Below, piece after piece: positions 1 to 10,336 of a stretch of 64,000 nucleotides of DNA (its first letter is position 1; the number at the start of each line of letters is the position of its first letter). The position numbers were made by a program, and so were the translations under genes. Under the pieces are notes generated by a model, which was given only the letters and a program-made list of their open reading frames with translations, had not been told where the DNA came from and did no database searches. Source of the DNA: Lepiota brunneoincarnata (taxonomy: Eukaryota; Basidiomycota; Agaricomycetes; Agaricales; Agaricaceae); contig JAEBUN010000003.1 in NCBI GenBank assembly GCA_023014365.1, positions 62,001 to 126,000 of the forward strand, read 5' to 3'.

Positions 1-336
1 TGTATTCATGGATCTTGCCATGTTGATTGTCAGTTCCGTCAACGTTGCTGAGGGGAATTGGTTGGTCCAGCCATTTGGTTTGATAACCATGTCGTTCAAC
101 GACTTTGTGGGAGATAAAGTTCCCTTGGGCTCCTGAGTCTATCAGGGCGGTGATGGCCACGGGTTTTGATGTCCGTTCACTCCAAATCTCAATGGGTAAG
201 AAAAGGGATCGTTTATTCGGGGATAGTCGTAATTGTACAGAGTTTATCGAGAAAATGTCCTTCTGGGAGTGAGAGTACGAAATGTCCTTCTGAGTTCTGG
301 AACGTGCAGGGGCACATCTGTCGACAGCGTTCCTTT
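1..336 (-). CDS. pol: Ty3-1 pol, N-terminal part with aspartic protease
   Basis: Continuous open frame on the minus strand, running off the left edge. It contains the retroviral-type aspartic protease active site LIDSGA (Asp codon at 137-139) followed by GNFISHKVV, typical of Ty3 protease. The frame is -1 relative to gag and is already open where gag stops (337-339). A run of five T then five A on the coding strand lies exactly at the gag stop, a plausible slippage site. RT, RNase H and integrase would lie beyond the window. Confidence 0.8.
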
Positions 337-1527
337 TTAAAAATCCTGGAATGGACGCATCTCCGGATCCTCGGCTAGCGCGGAGTGGAGTTCTTGTTGG
401 AGTTCTGGATCGAGGTCATCGACCATTTGGCGCATCTGAGATGCAACTTCTGCGACGGCAAGGGAGTACTTGCGTTGCGGTGATTGTTGGGCGTTCCGGT
501 TTGGGAATCCGGGACGAGTGTTTTGTTGTCCAGGGAAGGGACGGTTGGGGTTTCTCGCAGGGCGAGGGGGATTAGTGCGCATTCCTGGGAATCGTCTAGC
601 TGGCGGTGGTTGGGGGCATTTGCTGACCCAATGATCTTTGGCTCCACATCGGAAGCATTCCTGGTTTTGGTATGATTTCATTTGTTGTCCGGTTACAACG
701 GCATCTAACTCCAATGGTTCTTGTGCGGAGTTTTCTTCGGTGTATTCTGGTTGTGGGATTTCGGGATAGGGATCTTCGAATCCTTCTTCTATCGTGGCAT
801 GGTCTACTTCCATGGCATGCGGATCGCGTGGGGTGAATCGTGGAGCGTTGCTCCTTTGGTAGAATTGTGCGTAGGGCACGTTGTTGTTTGGACGGCTTGG
901 TCCGCGGTTGGGTTGATACTGGTTTCTTTGGGGAAACGTGTTTCTGGGGGTGCCGTAGAGGGCGTTAATTCGGCGGAAATTGTCGTCGAGTTTGTTTGCT
1001 CGGGTATACCAAGCGGTGATAGTTGTCGGAGGATTTTCCGATTCGTCGATTTTCATGGCAATGCGGCGGTCGATTGCCTTGCGGTATAGATCGATCAAAG
1101 TGCGATCTTCGTTTAGTCCGGATTGTCGGACGAGTTCTTTGAATTGAGCGTTAAACTCGGTCATTGGCTTGCCTGCTTGATGCAAGGTTTGGAGTCTGGT
1201 GTGTGCGTACGCATGTTCGTCCGCTGGGGTGAAGTCGGCCCTAAGTCGGGCAGTGAAGTTGTCCCATGACTCCATGACTATGGTTTGTCCTGGTGGAGTT
1301 TGGGCGTTTCTCTCGTGGAGGTACTGTCTAGCCCAGGCTCGGGCATCTCCTGATTGCATTGTCGAAAGGACAAACAAGGTCCTAGCGAGGTCGGTGTTGT
1401 AAGTGGTCGCATTGGCGAGCACGTAAACTTCACATTGGAAGATCCAATCTTCAAATAATCTTCTAGTTCCATCGAAGGCGATGGGTTTGAGGAGTCCTAA
1501 CTCTTTTGGGGAAGCTGCAGCGGCCAT
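337..1527 (-). CDS. gag: Ty3-1 Gag (capsid and nucleocapsid)
   Basis: 396 residues from the first in-frame ATG. It has a capsid-like region (WIFQCEVYV near residue 28; a stretch around FTARLRADF and FNAQFKELV) and a CCHC zinc knuckle CFRCGAKDHWVSKC near residue 300, followed by a Pro/Arg-rich tail. Gag packages element RNA in cytoplasmic particles. The same frame stays open upstream of this ATG for another 207 codons, so the true start may be further out or non-AUG. No stops or frameshifts interrupt it. Confidence 0.88.
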   Translation of the reverse strand: MAAAASPKELGLLKPIAFDGTRRLFEDWIFQCEVYVLANATTYNTDLARTLFVLSTMQSGDARAWARQYLHERNAQTPPGQTIVMESWDNFTARLRADFTPADEHAYAHTRLQTLHQAGKPMTEFNAQFKELVRQSGLNEDRTLIDLYRKAIDRRIAMKIDESENPPTTITAWYTRANKLDDNFRRINALYGTPRNTFPQRNQYQPNRGPSRPNNNVPYAQFYQRSNAPRFTPRDPHAMEVDHATIEEGFEDPYPEIPQPEYTEENSAQEPLELDAVVTGQQMKSYQNQECFRCGAKDHWVSKCPQPPPARRFPGMRTNPPRPARNPNRPFPGQQNTRPGFPNRNAQQSPQRKYSLAVAEVASQMRQMVDDLDPELQQELHSALAEDPEMRPFQDF

Positions 1528-2478
1528 TATTTGTAGTTGTCCGGGTGGCGGCGGCGGTGGTGGTGATGGAGGTTGTATTGGTCGGAAAGGTGGAGCCGGT
1601 AGGGCTAAGGGTGTGGTTGGTGCTGGTAAGGCGGGTGGTTGGGAATCGGGATTCGATTGGTTGTCGTCTGTGATGTAGACGTCTGAGTTGTTGTCTTCTT
1701 GGGGTTTTCCTTGATTTACGGCGTATTCGTGGCGTGAGAGTAAATTTTCTTCTGATGTGGAAAGTCCTCTAGGTTGTTTGAGGGCGTTTTTAAGTCTTTG
1801 GAGTTCGTAGTCGTTTAATGGGTCTACTTTAGCGCGGTATTCGTCGGCTTGTCTGCGTTTTTCTTCTTCTCGTTCGTAATGTTCTTGTAGTTCTTTTTCG
1901 TGTTGTAGTCTTTGTCGTTCTGCTAGTTCGTCAGCAAAACTTGTTCTTGTACGTGTTGATGCACTTGGAGTGGGTGAGTCGAATGGGGATGGAGGATAGA
2001 ACGGAGATGGTGTCTGAGTGGGGATAGGGTTTCTTCTGGGATCCGGGTTCTGGGTTCCTGATCCTGAGATTCTGTTTCTCGATTTGGGAGGAGGAGGTGA
2101 TGGGGATTCTCGGGCCGAGAATTTCTTTGGAGGCGTGGTGATATTTGTCTAGCGATCGATTATCGCTAGAAGTATGAAGAATTGGGTGGCGATTATGGAT
2201 ATCCCTGAGTATAGATTCCACGATCTGACGACACAACAGTGGCAGGGGCACGTGATGCGTTCGAGTTCTAGGGTAATGATTCGATAGGCGATGAGGGTGG
2301 CGGTAGAGGTGAAGACGAAAATGAGTAGGTAAGCCAGGTCGTCTGGCGGGGAGAGGTTGAGGGACGTAGCGATGGCTACACAGAGAGGCGGTTTTCTTTC
2401 GTACGTCGTTTTGAACGACCAGGGTACCTCGACGCGTTCGGTACGTCGGCAAAGCAGAGCAGAGTAGAGGGCGAGCAA
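1528..2478 (-). other. Open N-terminal extension of Ty3-1 gag with one in-frame TAG
   Basis: From 2148 to 1528 the gag frame is open for 207 codons with no ATG. It codes for a Pro-rich start, a Glu/Arg-rich probable coiled coil (HEKELQEHYEREEEKRRQ) and a Pro run. A single TAG at 2149-2151 separates it from a further 109-codon frame, in phase, whose ATG at 2476-2478 lies about 30 bp from the LTR. The original gag may have started there with the TAG as a lesion. Alternatively the extension may be reached by splicing or non-AUG initiation. Confidence 0.5.
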
Positions 2479-2494
2479 GAGATAAGCAGCAGAG

Positions 2495-2506
2495 TATCTT
2501 AGTGTT
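2495..2506 (-). promoter_or_regulatory. Ty3-1 primer-binding site, self-primer type
   Basis: One base inside the 5' LTR, the element strand reads AACACTAAGATA. The same 12-mer is on the + strand inside the LTR at 2667-2678, so the element RNA contains its exact complement. That complement starts 33 nt after the TATA box (plus-strand 2704-2711), about where transcription should begin. This is the geometry of Tf1/sushi self-priming. No tRNA 3'-end PBS (TGG...) is present. Confidence 0.65.
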
Positions 2507-2507
2507 T

Positions 2508-2893
2508 TGTTACCCGGGTTAGGGGTTCACTCTTGAGTAGCACGGCGTTCGTGGCAAGATGTCTATACAGACTTGGTCTTGTCCTACTGGGCGTGACTTA
2601 GAGACGACGGAGCACTATAGTCCAGCCGGTTTAAGGGCAAAGAGGTATAGGAGGCAAGAACTGTATAACACTAAGATAAGGATACAAGGTATTGTACTGT
2701 ATCCTTATATACTTCTAAGTGTGGCTGTGCTCCTACTATAATAATCCAGACCGGGGTAACTATGAGTCAGAGATAAGAGAACATGAGGCGTATACTAAGA
2801 ATAGTCCTTCTGATGTACACTACTGATAGTTTCATAGTGACATGGGAATGTGAACTAAAAATAACTGTCCTTCTGATGTGGTTTCTGATAACA
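2508..2893 (-). repeat. LTR family A, copy 1 (5' LTR of Ty3-1)
   Basis: 386 bp, TGTTA...TAACA. TATA box on the minus strand at 2704-2711, with an inverted repeat (TAAGGATACA / TGTATCCTTA) between TATA and the primer complement. Two solo copies lie at 3782-4175 and 22300-22684. Compared with them, copy 1 keeps CpG where the solo copies read TpG or CpA. Confidence 0.88.
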
Positions 2894-3388
2894 CAGGCCT
2901 TATATACCTATGAGGTGCTATATACTCGTTATAGGTTACTTGGCTGTTCTACTGGTCGTGCGCAGTCCTGACCATGATGCACATCCTGGCTGATGGCATC
3001 CTAGCGTTATTTATATTACAATGAGTCAGTACTCTCGTTACTGCTGTGCGATGTTCCATCGCTTTCCTCTGACTCATAATCTTCTTCTCCCAATTGTATC
3101 TCCATGGAATCTTCTTCGTTCTCGCTCTCCATTCTCTCAGTGCTTCCATCCGTATCGGAGGTTGGGTCGGTTGATCCATGGTTATCTTCCTCGTCCTCGG
3201 GGTATTCCAATATATCCTCCAAGGTTATCTCCATTCCTGCTTCTCTCGCCAGGTCCTGCATGGCGGTGTAATATTCCCCTTCCTCGTCTTCGTATTCTTG
3301 TGCCCGTAGTTGGTCTGTAGTCTCCTGTACCCATCTTGTAAAGTCGAACAATAGTTCTTGTTCCTCCCGGTCTGGACTGTTCATAACA
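2894..3388 (-). repeat. LTR family B, copy 1, interrupted by Ty3-1
   Basis: 495 bp matching the terminal 495 bp of the full family B LTR at 49691-50388. The missing 203 bp should lie left of the window, beyond Ty3-1. It holds the 122-codon acidic U3 ORF in intact form on the minus strand (start near 3384, stop at 3016-3018). It was itself inserted into the copia RT; the copia frame happens to continue in frame into this ORF. Confidence 0.85.
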
Positions 3389-3781
3389 AAATCAAGGTGA
3401 GCAGCATAGGCAAGGAAAACATGGAGAGTGGTGAATTTAGCAATGGAGGAAAATGTTTCAGTGAAGTCTTCACCAGGCACCTGCGAGAAGCCCTTTGCAA
3501 TGATCTAGGACTTGTATTTGACCAGATTCCCATGCTCATCAGTTTCACATGAAAAACAATCTGACTCCCAACAGCTTTCTTCCCCTCCAGTAATATATCC
3601 ACCTCCTCAAACACACCTTGTACCTTGAGCTGGTCAAACTCAGACTTGATTGAACTCTCCCACTGCTTCACAGCAGGGGACTGTTGGACTTCATGGTATG
3701 TGTGAGGCTCATTGCATATAGCCACAAATGCAAAATTAATGCCATTATCCAGAGACACTGCACCATCAATGGCAAGGTTCC
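3389..3781 (-). pseudogene. copia pol fragment: start of reverse transcriptase
   Basis: Minus-strand fragment with copia RT landmarks: EPHTYHEV, KQWESSIKSEFDQL, GSQIVFHVK and a frame-shifted stretch ending FLAYAAHLDF where LTR B copy 1 is inserted. RT_2-type copia RT would normally run another 200 or more residues to YADD, which is absent here. A frameshift separates the HVK and GEDFTETF parts. Confidence 0.75.
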
Positions 3782-4175
3782 CGTTACCCAGGTTAGGGGT
3801 TCACTCTTGAGTAGCATGGCATTTGAGGCAAGATGTCTATACAGACTTTGTCTTGTCCTACTAGGCATGACTTGGAGACAATGGAGCACTATAAGTCCAG
3901 CTGGTTTATGGGCAAAGAGGTATAGGAGGCAAGAATTGTATAACACTAAGATAAGGATACATAGTGATGTACTGTATCCTTATATAAGACTAAGTGTGGC
4001 TATGCTCCTACTATAAGTAGATGGACCCAAGTAATTATGAGTCAGAGATAAGGCAATGAGGCATAAGCTAAATATAGTCCTTCTGATGTACACTACTGAT
4101 TGTTTCATAGTGACATTTGACATGAGAAAGTAAACTGAAACATAACCATATTTCTGATATAGAATTCTGATAACA
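3782..4175 (-). repeat. Solo LTR family A, copy 2 (TSD GTTCC)
   Basis: 394 bp, orientation as Ty3-1. The first base is C instead of T, otherwise GTTACCC...TAACA. Flanked by perfect GTTCC at 3777-3781 and 4176-4180. It splits a copia codon run; with one GTTCC removed the copia frame reads straight through (EQFGN then LAIDGAVS). It arose by LTR-LTR recombination of a full element. Confidence 0.92.
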
Positions 4176-4481
4176 GTTCCCAAACTGCTCCAGGACTTGA
4201 CACTCACACCCAGAGGGTTCATGCTGGGGAAGGGAGGCCCACTTGGAAGACTTCTGAGGGGCAGGAGGCAGCTCAACACTCCCACTGGGGATAGGAGGAG
4301 GGGGTGTAGATGGGTGTCCTGGCTCAGCAGGAGATGAAGGAGACTGAATGGTAGGAACAACATCCAACTCAGCAGTAGTGGGAATGGGCTCAACTGAAGT
4401 ATCAGGCCCAGGAACAATGCCGACAGCATTATCCACCAACATATCAACTGCTTCAGCAGAAGGCATAGGATCACTAACTTC
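4176..4481 (-). pseudogene. copia pol fragment: integrase-RT linker
   Basis: Pro/Ser-rich linker typical of copia polyproteins between integrase and RT (PTIQSPSSPAEPG, then CQVLEQFGN). Open on the minus strand. Its upstream partner is the integrase end at about 20402; the two ends are consistent with a once continuous frame (HFYED next to EVSDPM), though the exact join cannot be set. Confidence 0.7.
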
Positions 4482-4618
4482 TGTTATGAATAATCCAGAT
4501 CAAGAGGAACAAGAACAACTATTCAACTTTACAAGATGGGTACAGGAAACCACAGACCAGTTGCGAGCACAGGAGTATGAAGATGAAGAAGGGGAATATT
4601 ACAACGCCATGCAGGACC
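4482..4618 (+). repeat. LTR family B, copy 2, left piece
   Basis: Starts TGTTATGAA and carries the first 44 or so codons of the U3 ORF (MNNPDQEEQ...). It is interrupted by Ty3-2; GGACC at 4614-4618 repeats at 10831-10835. It continues at 10831. This is the most diverged family B copy. Confidence 0.88.
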
Positions 4619-5099
4619 TGTTAGGGCAACCCGGGGGCCCAAGCAGCTCAGGGGGACTGAGGGGAGCAGAGGTGAACCTGCAGGGGGATCCTAAGTGTCA
4701 TTGACCAGGTATGTACATATGGAGGGCTTACCTGCAGGGGAATCCTAAGAGAATAGGATGAAGAGACCCCTGCAGGCGAAAACTGTGTATATACATGACT
4801 TATATAAGCAACATTAATGAATAGGGGGGTGAAGCAAACTGTCCCAACACTGCTAATGTAGAATAAGGAAGGATGAAAGGAGGGAGTGAATATGGTGACA
4901 AGGGAGTGTCTGGAGGGGGAGAGGGAGGGCTTGTGAGGACCTTCATGGGGTGCTTGGGTTGTTCTGGGTATCCTGGGGCTTCTGGCGTTTGAAGGGGGGA
5001 AGGTATAGTGTGCTGGAGGGTAAGGGGATGCTTTGAGGGGTTTTCGGGGTGTGGGATATGTTAGGAGTGTCTTTGAGGCCTCTGAGGTGTCCCCTTACA
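4619..5099 (-). repeat. Ty3-2 3' LTR
   Basis: 481 bp, TGTTAGGG...CCTTACA on the + strand. Near-identical to 10349-10830. It contains a CCTGCAGGGG / CCCCTGCAGG inverted repeat that brackets the self-primer complement. The pol reading frame continues through the PPT into this LTR and stops at 4943-4945. Confidence 0.95.
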
Positions 5100-8000
5100 T
5101 CTATCCCCCCTTTAAGATTGCAGCGACTCGATGTGATGGTTGGGAGGGGCTGAAAAGGGATGGAGCCAAACTGGAGGGCTCGTATGTGGCGTGGAGCGCC
5201 AGGGTGTTGTTCATAGAACTCCCGGACGAGCTCTAGGGCGTGCACGTCGGCTGCATCCTCCCAGGAATTGTGTTCTCGACTAAAGCCCTTCCACTTAACC
5301 AGAAACTTGAGTTTCTTCTGCACAAATCAGCTGTCTAGAAGATCTTCTACCTCCCACTCTTCCTCTCCGTTGATAAGCCGAGGGGCTGGTGGTGGAGGCC
5401 GTCTCCGGGTCGGGAATGGATCTTCTGGCGCAGGTGTGAGCTTCACAACGTTGAAGACTGGGTGGAGTCGTCGCATTGCATAGGGGAGCTTCAGGCGATA
5501 GGCATTGGTGCCAACTTGTCTTTCTATAGCATAAGGGCCAAGTCGTAGGTGGGATAGCTTCTTGGATGGTTGGGTGGTCTGGATGTCGCTCACGTCCAAG
5601 TATACCCAGTCTCCAGGCTTGAAAATGGGTGCGGGGGTGCGGTTTTGATTGTAGTATCTTGCCATTTGGTCTTTAGCTTGTATTAATGCTGACTTGGCCT
5701 CTTCCAGGGTCTCCCTCATTCGTCACGTGAACTCGTTGACGGTTTCTAAGTGGGAGGGTTGCTGGTGAGGTTCAAAACCCATCCGGGGGTGTCTTCCAGT
5801 GACTAGTAAGAAGGGAGAGTGCTGTGTCGATGCGTGGATGTGGTTGTTGTGCTGAAAATCAGCCAATGGGAGGAGGTCCAGCCAGTCATCCTGCCTTTCA
5901 TTGATGAAGATGCGGAGATACTGGTCTAGCTCCTGGTTAACTCGTTCGGTTTGGCCGTCGGCTTGAGGATGCCACGCAGTAGTACTTGCCACTTTGATTC
6001 CCAGTTTCCCATAAAGCTCTTTGGTGAACTCCGCGATGAATTGAGGGCCTCTGTCTGACACCACTTGCTTAGGGAGTCCGTGTAGTTTCCAGACGTGGTG
6101 TAGGAACAATCGTGCTGCTCCCTCTGTGGTTACTGTAGTATGCGTAGGGATGAAATGGGCTCGTTTGGATGTAGAATCGACCACCGTCATGACTGCATCA
6201 TACCCTGCAGAGGATAGGAGTTCTACAACAAAGTCCACGCTGATAGTGTTCCACCGAGACTCTGGGATGGGCAAGGGGTGGAGCTCTCCAACGGGGAAGT
6301 GGCGTCAAGGCTTTGTCCTGAGGCACAGGTCACAGGTGGCGACGTATTGGCCAACAAACTGGGACATCTGAGGCCACCAGTAATTCTGGGAGATTAATTC
6401 CAGCGTTTTCCATCGGCCTGCGTGGCCCGCAACTTGTGTATCGTGGTGGAGAGCCACGATGCGACGCCTGAGGTCATTGGTGTCCGGGACATAGATTTTG
6501 CCACAAAACCAGAGCAGCCCTTCCAACTTAGACCACTCAGTGGAGTGTACAGTCTTGGATGACGATTCCTTGAGCTCCTGGGCCGCTTTAGCTACCGCTT
6601 CTTTGGCAATCCCAGAGCGGTTCCCTGCCTGGATATCTTGGAGGAGAGCTTGTTCTTTGCCGGTAACTTGGATCCCTTCGAGAGCGCGAATGGCAAACTT
6701 CTCCCAAGTCAAGAGGACAATGTCTTCATTGTCGCAAGCCCCAGAACCATGATCAGCATGCCTAGATAAGGCGTCGGCCTTCCCCATCGCTCTGCCAGGC
6801 CTGTGATGAAGTTTGAAATCAAATCGAGCTAAGACGAGAGACCAGCAAGCTTGGCGATGGTTGAGTTTCTTAGATGTCATGAAATATTCCAGGTTGCGAT
6901 GGTCTGACCAGATCTCTACTATATGGGGGGCTCCTTCCAGGAAATGCTGCCATTCTTCAAGCGCCCTGATGATAGCTAGCATCTCTTTGTCGTGAATCTC
7001 GTAGTTTTGTTGTGCTGGGTCTAGGGACTTGGAATAAAAGGCTACGGGGTGCCATTTACCATCTCCTGACTGCTGGGAGAGTACCACTCCAGTGGCAAAG
7101 TCAGAACTGTCCGCCTCAACTCAGAAGGGTGAGGAGGTGTCAGGTGATGCCAGGACAGGTGTGGAAGTGATGAGGGCCTTGAGTTTTGTGAATGCGTTGG
7201 ATTCTAGCTCCCCCCAGTGCCAGGGGGAATCAGACTTAGTGAGATTGAAGAGGGGACAAGCATGGTGCAAAAAATCCTGGATGAACCACCTATAGAAGTT
7301 CACAAAACCTAGGAATGCTTGTACCTCCCGTTTGTCTGTAGGTTCTGGCCATTCCTGTACTCCCACAACTTTTACTGGGTCCATCTCTACTTTGTCCTCT
7401 GAGATCACCAGGCCGAGGTATTCTACTTTGGTCTTTTTGAACTCACACTTCTCTGGTCGGAGGTAGAGTTTGTGGTGATGGAGCAGTTCAAGAACTCGAC
7501 GGGTGACCTTCCTGTGCTCCTCGATGGTTTTGGTGAATATGAGGATGTCGTCTAGATACACCACGACCACTCCTTCTGCTATCAGCTCTTGGAAGACGTC
7601 GTTCATCATCGTCTGGAATGTGGCCGGGCTATTGGTAAGTCCAAAGAACATTACCAAGGGTTTGAATAGGCCACGATTGGTTCAGAATGCTGCTTTCCAC
7701 TCATCTCCCAGTTTAATATGCACATTATTGAAACCCCACCGGATATCAAGCTTGATGAAGTACTTGGCACCTTGAAGTTGGTTAACAAGCTCTGAAATGA
7801 GTGGGAGGGGGTATTTGTTTTTGATAGTGATCACATTAAGGGCCCTGTAATCCTGAACTAGCCAGAGTGACCCATCTTTCTTCTTGATGAAGAAGACTGG
7901 CGAGGCCATGGGGGACTTGGAGGGGCGAATCCTTCCTGTGTTTAGGTTCTCTTGAATGAAGGAATCAAGCTCGGTTTGCTCCGCGGGGGCCAGAGGGTAG

Positions 8001-9027
8001 ACCTTACAGCCTGTAGGAGTCGCTTCAGGGAGGAGTTCAATGGCATGGTCCCAGGGTCTTTGCTCAGGAAGTGAGTCGAAAGACTCCTTCTCAAACACCA
8101 CTGAGAAGTCATGGAGGTGCTGGGGGACGTGTTCTTGGAGGCCGGAAGTCACAGAAGGCATCTGAGGTGATTTAGAGTTGCGGTAGAAGGCCTCAGCAAG
8201 CCTCTGAGAGGTAGTGCTTGTCGCTTGGATGAACTGAGGGTCGGGGTGGAGAGTGGTGGCCCAGATGCATTGGCCATCCACCATACCTTGCAACAATTTT
8301 GGTTGGAGGCCCGGAATTTCATCAATCTCTTCCCAGACGTCCTCCCAGAGTGGGTAGGGGCCCATTGAACACGTAGCAATTGCTTTAAATTCCACCTTTC
8401 GAATCTTCCATTCGGTTCTGAGCTGTTCCTTACACAGCGTGCAGCATCTCTCTGAGCAACGTGTCATGCGGACTTTGCCCGTCTTCCAGTCCACTTCTGG
8501 GTTATGTTCTTTTAGCCAAGAGAAGCCTAACAATAAGTCTTGCTTCCCAAGCGACGTGACAGCCAGGGAAGTACGTTCCAAGTGGGACTTATAGTGGAGA
8601 ACAATGTCTAGGACTTCAGTGATTGACCCAGCTTCGTTCTTAGTGCCGTCCACATTAAAGACTGGGATGGGCTGAGAGAGGGGGCAAGTGTTGAGACCGT
8701 TTCTCTGCACAAAGTCTTGGTCGACGAAGCAGCCAGGTGCTCCGCTGTCTAGTAAAGCCTGAGCAACTTTTCTTTGTGCAGTGTCAGTCGTCTCTAGCTC
8801 AACTGTGAGGAGAAGGGACTTCTGGGAGTCTATGGAAGATATCTTGAATGCAGAAGGTAAGCGTCACTCCCATTTGGGCCATCTGAGTCGTTCGGGCCAT
8901 AAAGGGTTTGCAGGGGGTGTGTCTTGCGTAGGGAGTGGGTTTGGGGTCTGGGCAGTGTCGTCTATTGGCTCTATTGACAGTACACTGTATCTACTCCCTC
9001 TAAGCAGCCAGGGCACATGATTCACCA
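4943..9027 (-). pseudogene. pol: Ty3-2 Pol: PR-RT-RH-IN-chromodomain, six TGA stops
   Basis: A single frame (-1 to gag) with aspartic protease LLDSGAPGCFVD (about 8715-8760), RT (IKKKDGSLWLVQDYRALN; YLDDILIF about 7545-7570), RNase H (EADSSDFATGVVLSQ near 7090; DHRNLEYF), integrase with HHCC (HDTQVAGHAGRW; CDLCLRTKP) and DDE core (SVDFVVEL; SDRGPQFIAEF; HPQADGQTERVNQEL), GPY/F-like region and chromodomain (KFLVKWKGFSREHNSWED, about 5230-5310). TGA codons lie at 8864-8866, 7682-7684, 7121-7123, 6305-6307, 5723-5725 and 5327-5329. DGSLWLVQD has W where the family has R, another CpG-type change. The last roughly 52 codons are encoded by the 3' LTR. Confidence 0.93.
5100..5113 (-). promoter_or_regulatory. 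Ty3-2 polypurine tract
   Basis: Element-strand AAAGGGGGGATAGA directly before the 3' LTR (which starts TGTAAGGGG on that strand). It primes plus-strand DNA synthesis. It is also translated as part of pol (LKGGID). Confidence 0.85.
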
Positions 9028-10314
9028 GTCGCTTGGGGCAAAATCCGCCTCGGTGTCATCCTCTGAGGGCTCTGTTGGGGTCTGGGCTTCTATTGCATCC
9101 TTCTCCGCCAGCAGCTGCTGGATCAGGGTCTCCTTTTCCTCTATGTCCAAAAAGCGAATGTCAAATTGTCTGGGGCACTCGGATTTCATATGGCCTGTCT
9201 GGTGACACCTGTAGCAGACCATGGGGGTGTTTGAAGCCTTCCTGGTCGCGTCAATGTCCATTGGAATGGGTTTACTGGATGTTGGAGCGATTTGGGTGAA
9301 AGAGCAAACGGTTGGGGGAGAGAAGGGGGTTGAAGGGATGGGGGGGTTGTTGAGAGGGGCTGGGAGACAAAATGGGGCGAATGAGGATTTCATCGAGGGT
9401 GCCTGAGATTGTCCCTGGGCCTGGAAGGCCTTGTTCGCAGCCCGGTTCTGGTCTATGAGTCTCGCTGCTTTGTACCAGGCTCCGGGAGCGTTATCAGGGG
9501 GTCTATTTGCCGTCATTGTGGCCACTGCAGTCTGGATTGCAGGGCGGAGACCTCAGCGGAACTTGACTACAATAGTTTTGTTATCTTGGTACTCCAAGTC
9601 CGAAATAAGTTCCAGAAATTCATCTAGGTAGTCTTCAACACTCCTGTTGCGTTGGTAGTATTCCGTGCCCTCCAGATGATTGATAGCAGTTGCTTCAGAG
9701 TCCACAGGAAAGAACTGCTTACGGAACTCAGTCTCAAAATCCTTCCAGTCATAGAACCTCTCTGCTCCTTGTTCTTTCTCCTCCCATCAGAAAACCTGGT
9801 CCACCCACTTCGCTGCGCATCCCTCCTTCATGAAAGACATAGCCCAGAGTATTTTCTGTTGGTCCGACTCGAAATGGGTGGGGCAGAGACGAAGGTATGT
9901 GTTGCAGGTGTTTAGGAAAGCCCTTCCTTGTGCCCTATCACCTGAGAAGTCTGGGGGGGTGGCAGGTTTGATTTTGGAAGAGCTAGGTGGTTGAGAGGAG
10001 GAGGGAGGAGGATGTGGGGTCGCGTCATGTTGATTTGTGGGTGGGGGGCGTTTGGAGAGGTCTTGGAGGCTAGTCTGAATTGATTGGATCACCTCGGTGA
10101 GGGCCTGTTCAGATTCAGCCTGCCTTACTACCACGGATGCCACATCTTGCTGGAGACAAGTTATTACACTCAGGAGGTCTGGGTGTGCACTCTCTGACGT
10201 GTTTTGTTGAGACATGGGTGGAGAACGAGGCAGGGTGAAGGGGAGAGAAGGGTACTGGGTGACGGGAGACTGTTGGGGCAGAATATGCAGTCCAAGCAGG
10301 TGGGACCTGTGCAC
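9022..10314 (-). pseudogene. gag: Ty3-2 Gag with two in-frame TGA codons
   Basis: One frame from ATG 10312-10314 (an internal start MSQQNTSE is also possible) to the stop at 9022-9024. Landmarks: coiled-coil-like N-terminus, Pro-rich linker, capsid region (FKNTCNTYLRLCP-like; MSFMKEGCAAKWVDQVF; YYQRNRSVEDYLDEF) and CCHC knuckle CYRCHQTGHMKSEC near 9200-9245. TGA at 9787-9789 (after DQVF) and 9553-9555 (after VVKFR), both at expected Arg. In EGCAAKW, Cys replaces the usual Arg. Confidence 0.9.
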
Positions 10315-10336
10315 GCAGAACCAGTCTCTTGAGAGG

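Larger units (their letters stand above)
1..2893 (-). mobile_element. Ty3/gypsy element Ty3-1, 5' part, cut by window start
   Basis: The element reads right to left: 5' LTR (2508-2893), primer site (2495-2506), gag (337-1527, with an upstream open extension) and the start of pol (1-336). The rest of pol and the 3' LTR lie outside the window. LTR ends are TGTTA...TAACA. It sits inside a family B LTR: the sequence just right of it (CAGGC at 2894-2898) matches an internal position of the intact family B copy at 49691-50388. I therefore infer CAGGC is the target duplication, with its partner off the left edge. Confidence 0.85.

Noticed and set aside
3016..3480. A 154-codon fusion gene of copia RT and an acidic protein
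   Set aside because: It is the chance in-frame junction where family B LTR copy 1 inserted into copia; the acidic part is the LTR ORF seen elsewhere on its own.
4943..9789. TGA recoded as arginine or selenocysteine in Ty3-2
   Set aside because: Host and Ty3 reading frames in the same window use TGA as an ordinary stop, for example the phosphoesterase and gag of Ty3-2. CpG deamination of CGA explains the sites simply.
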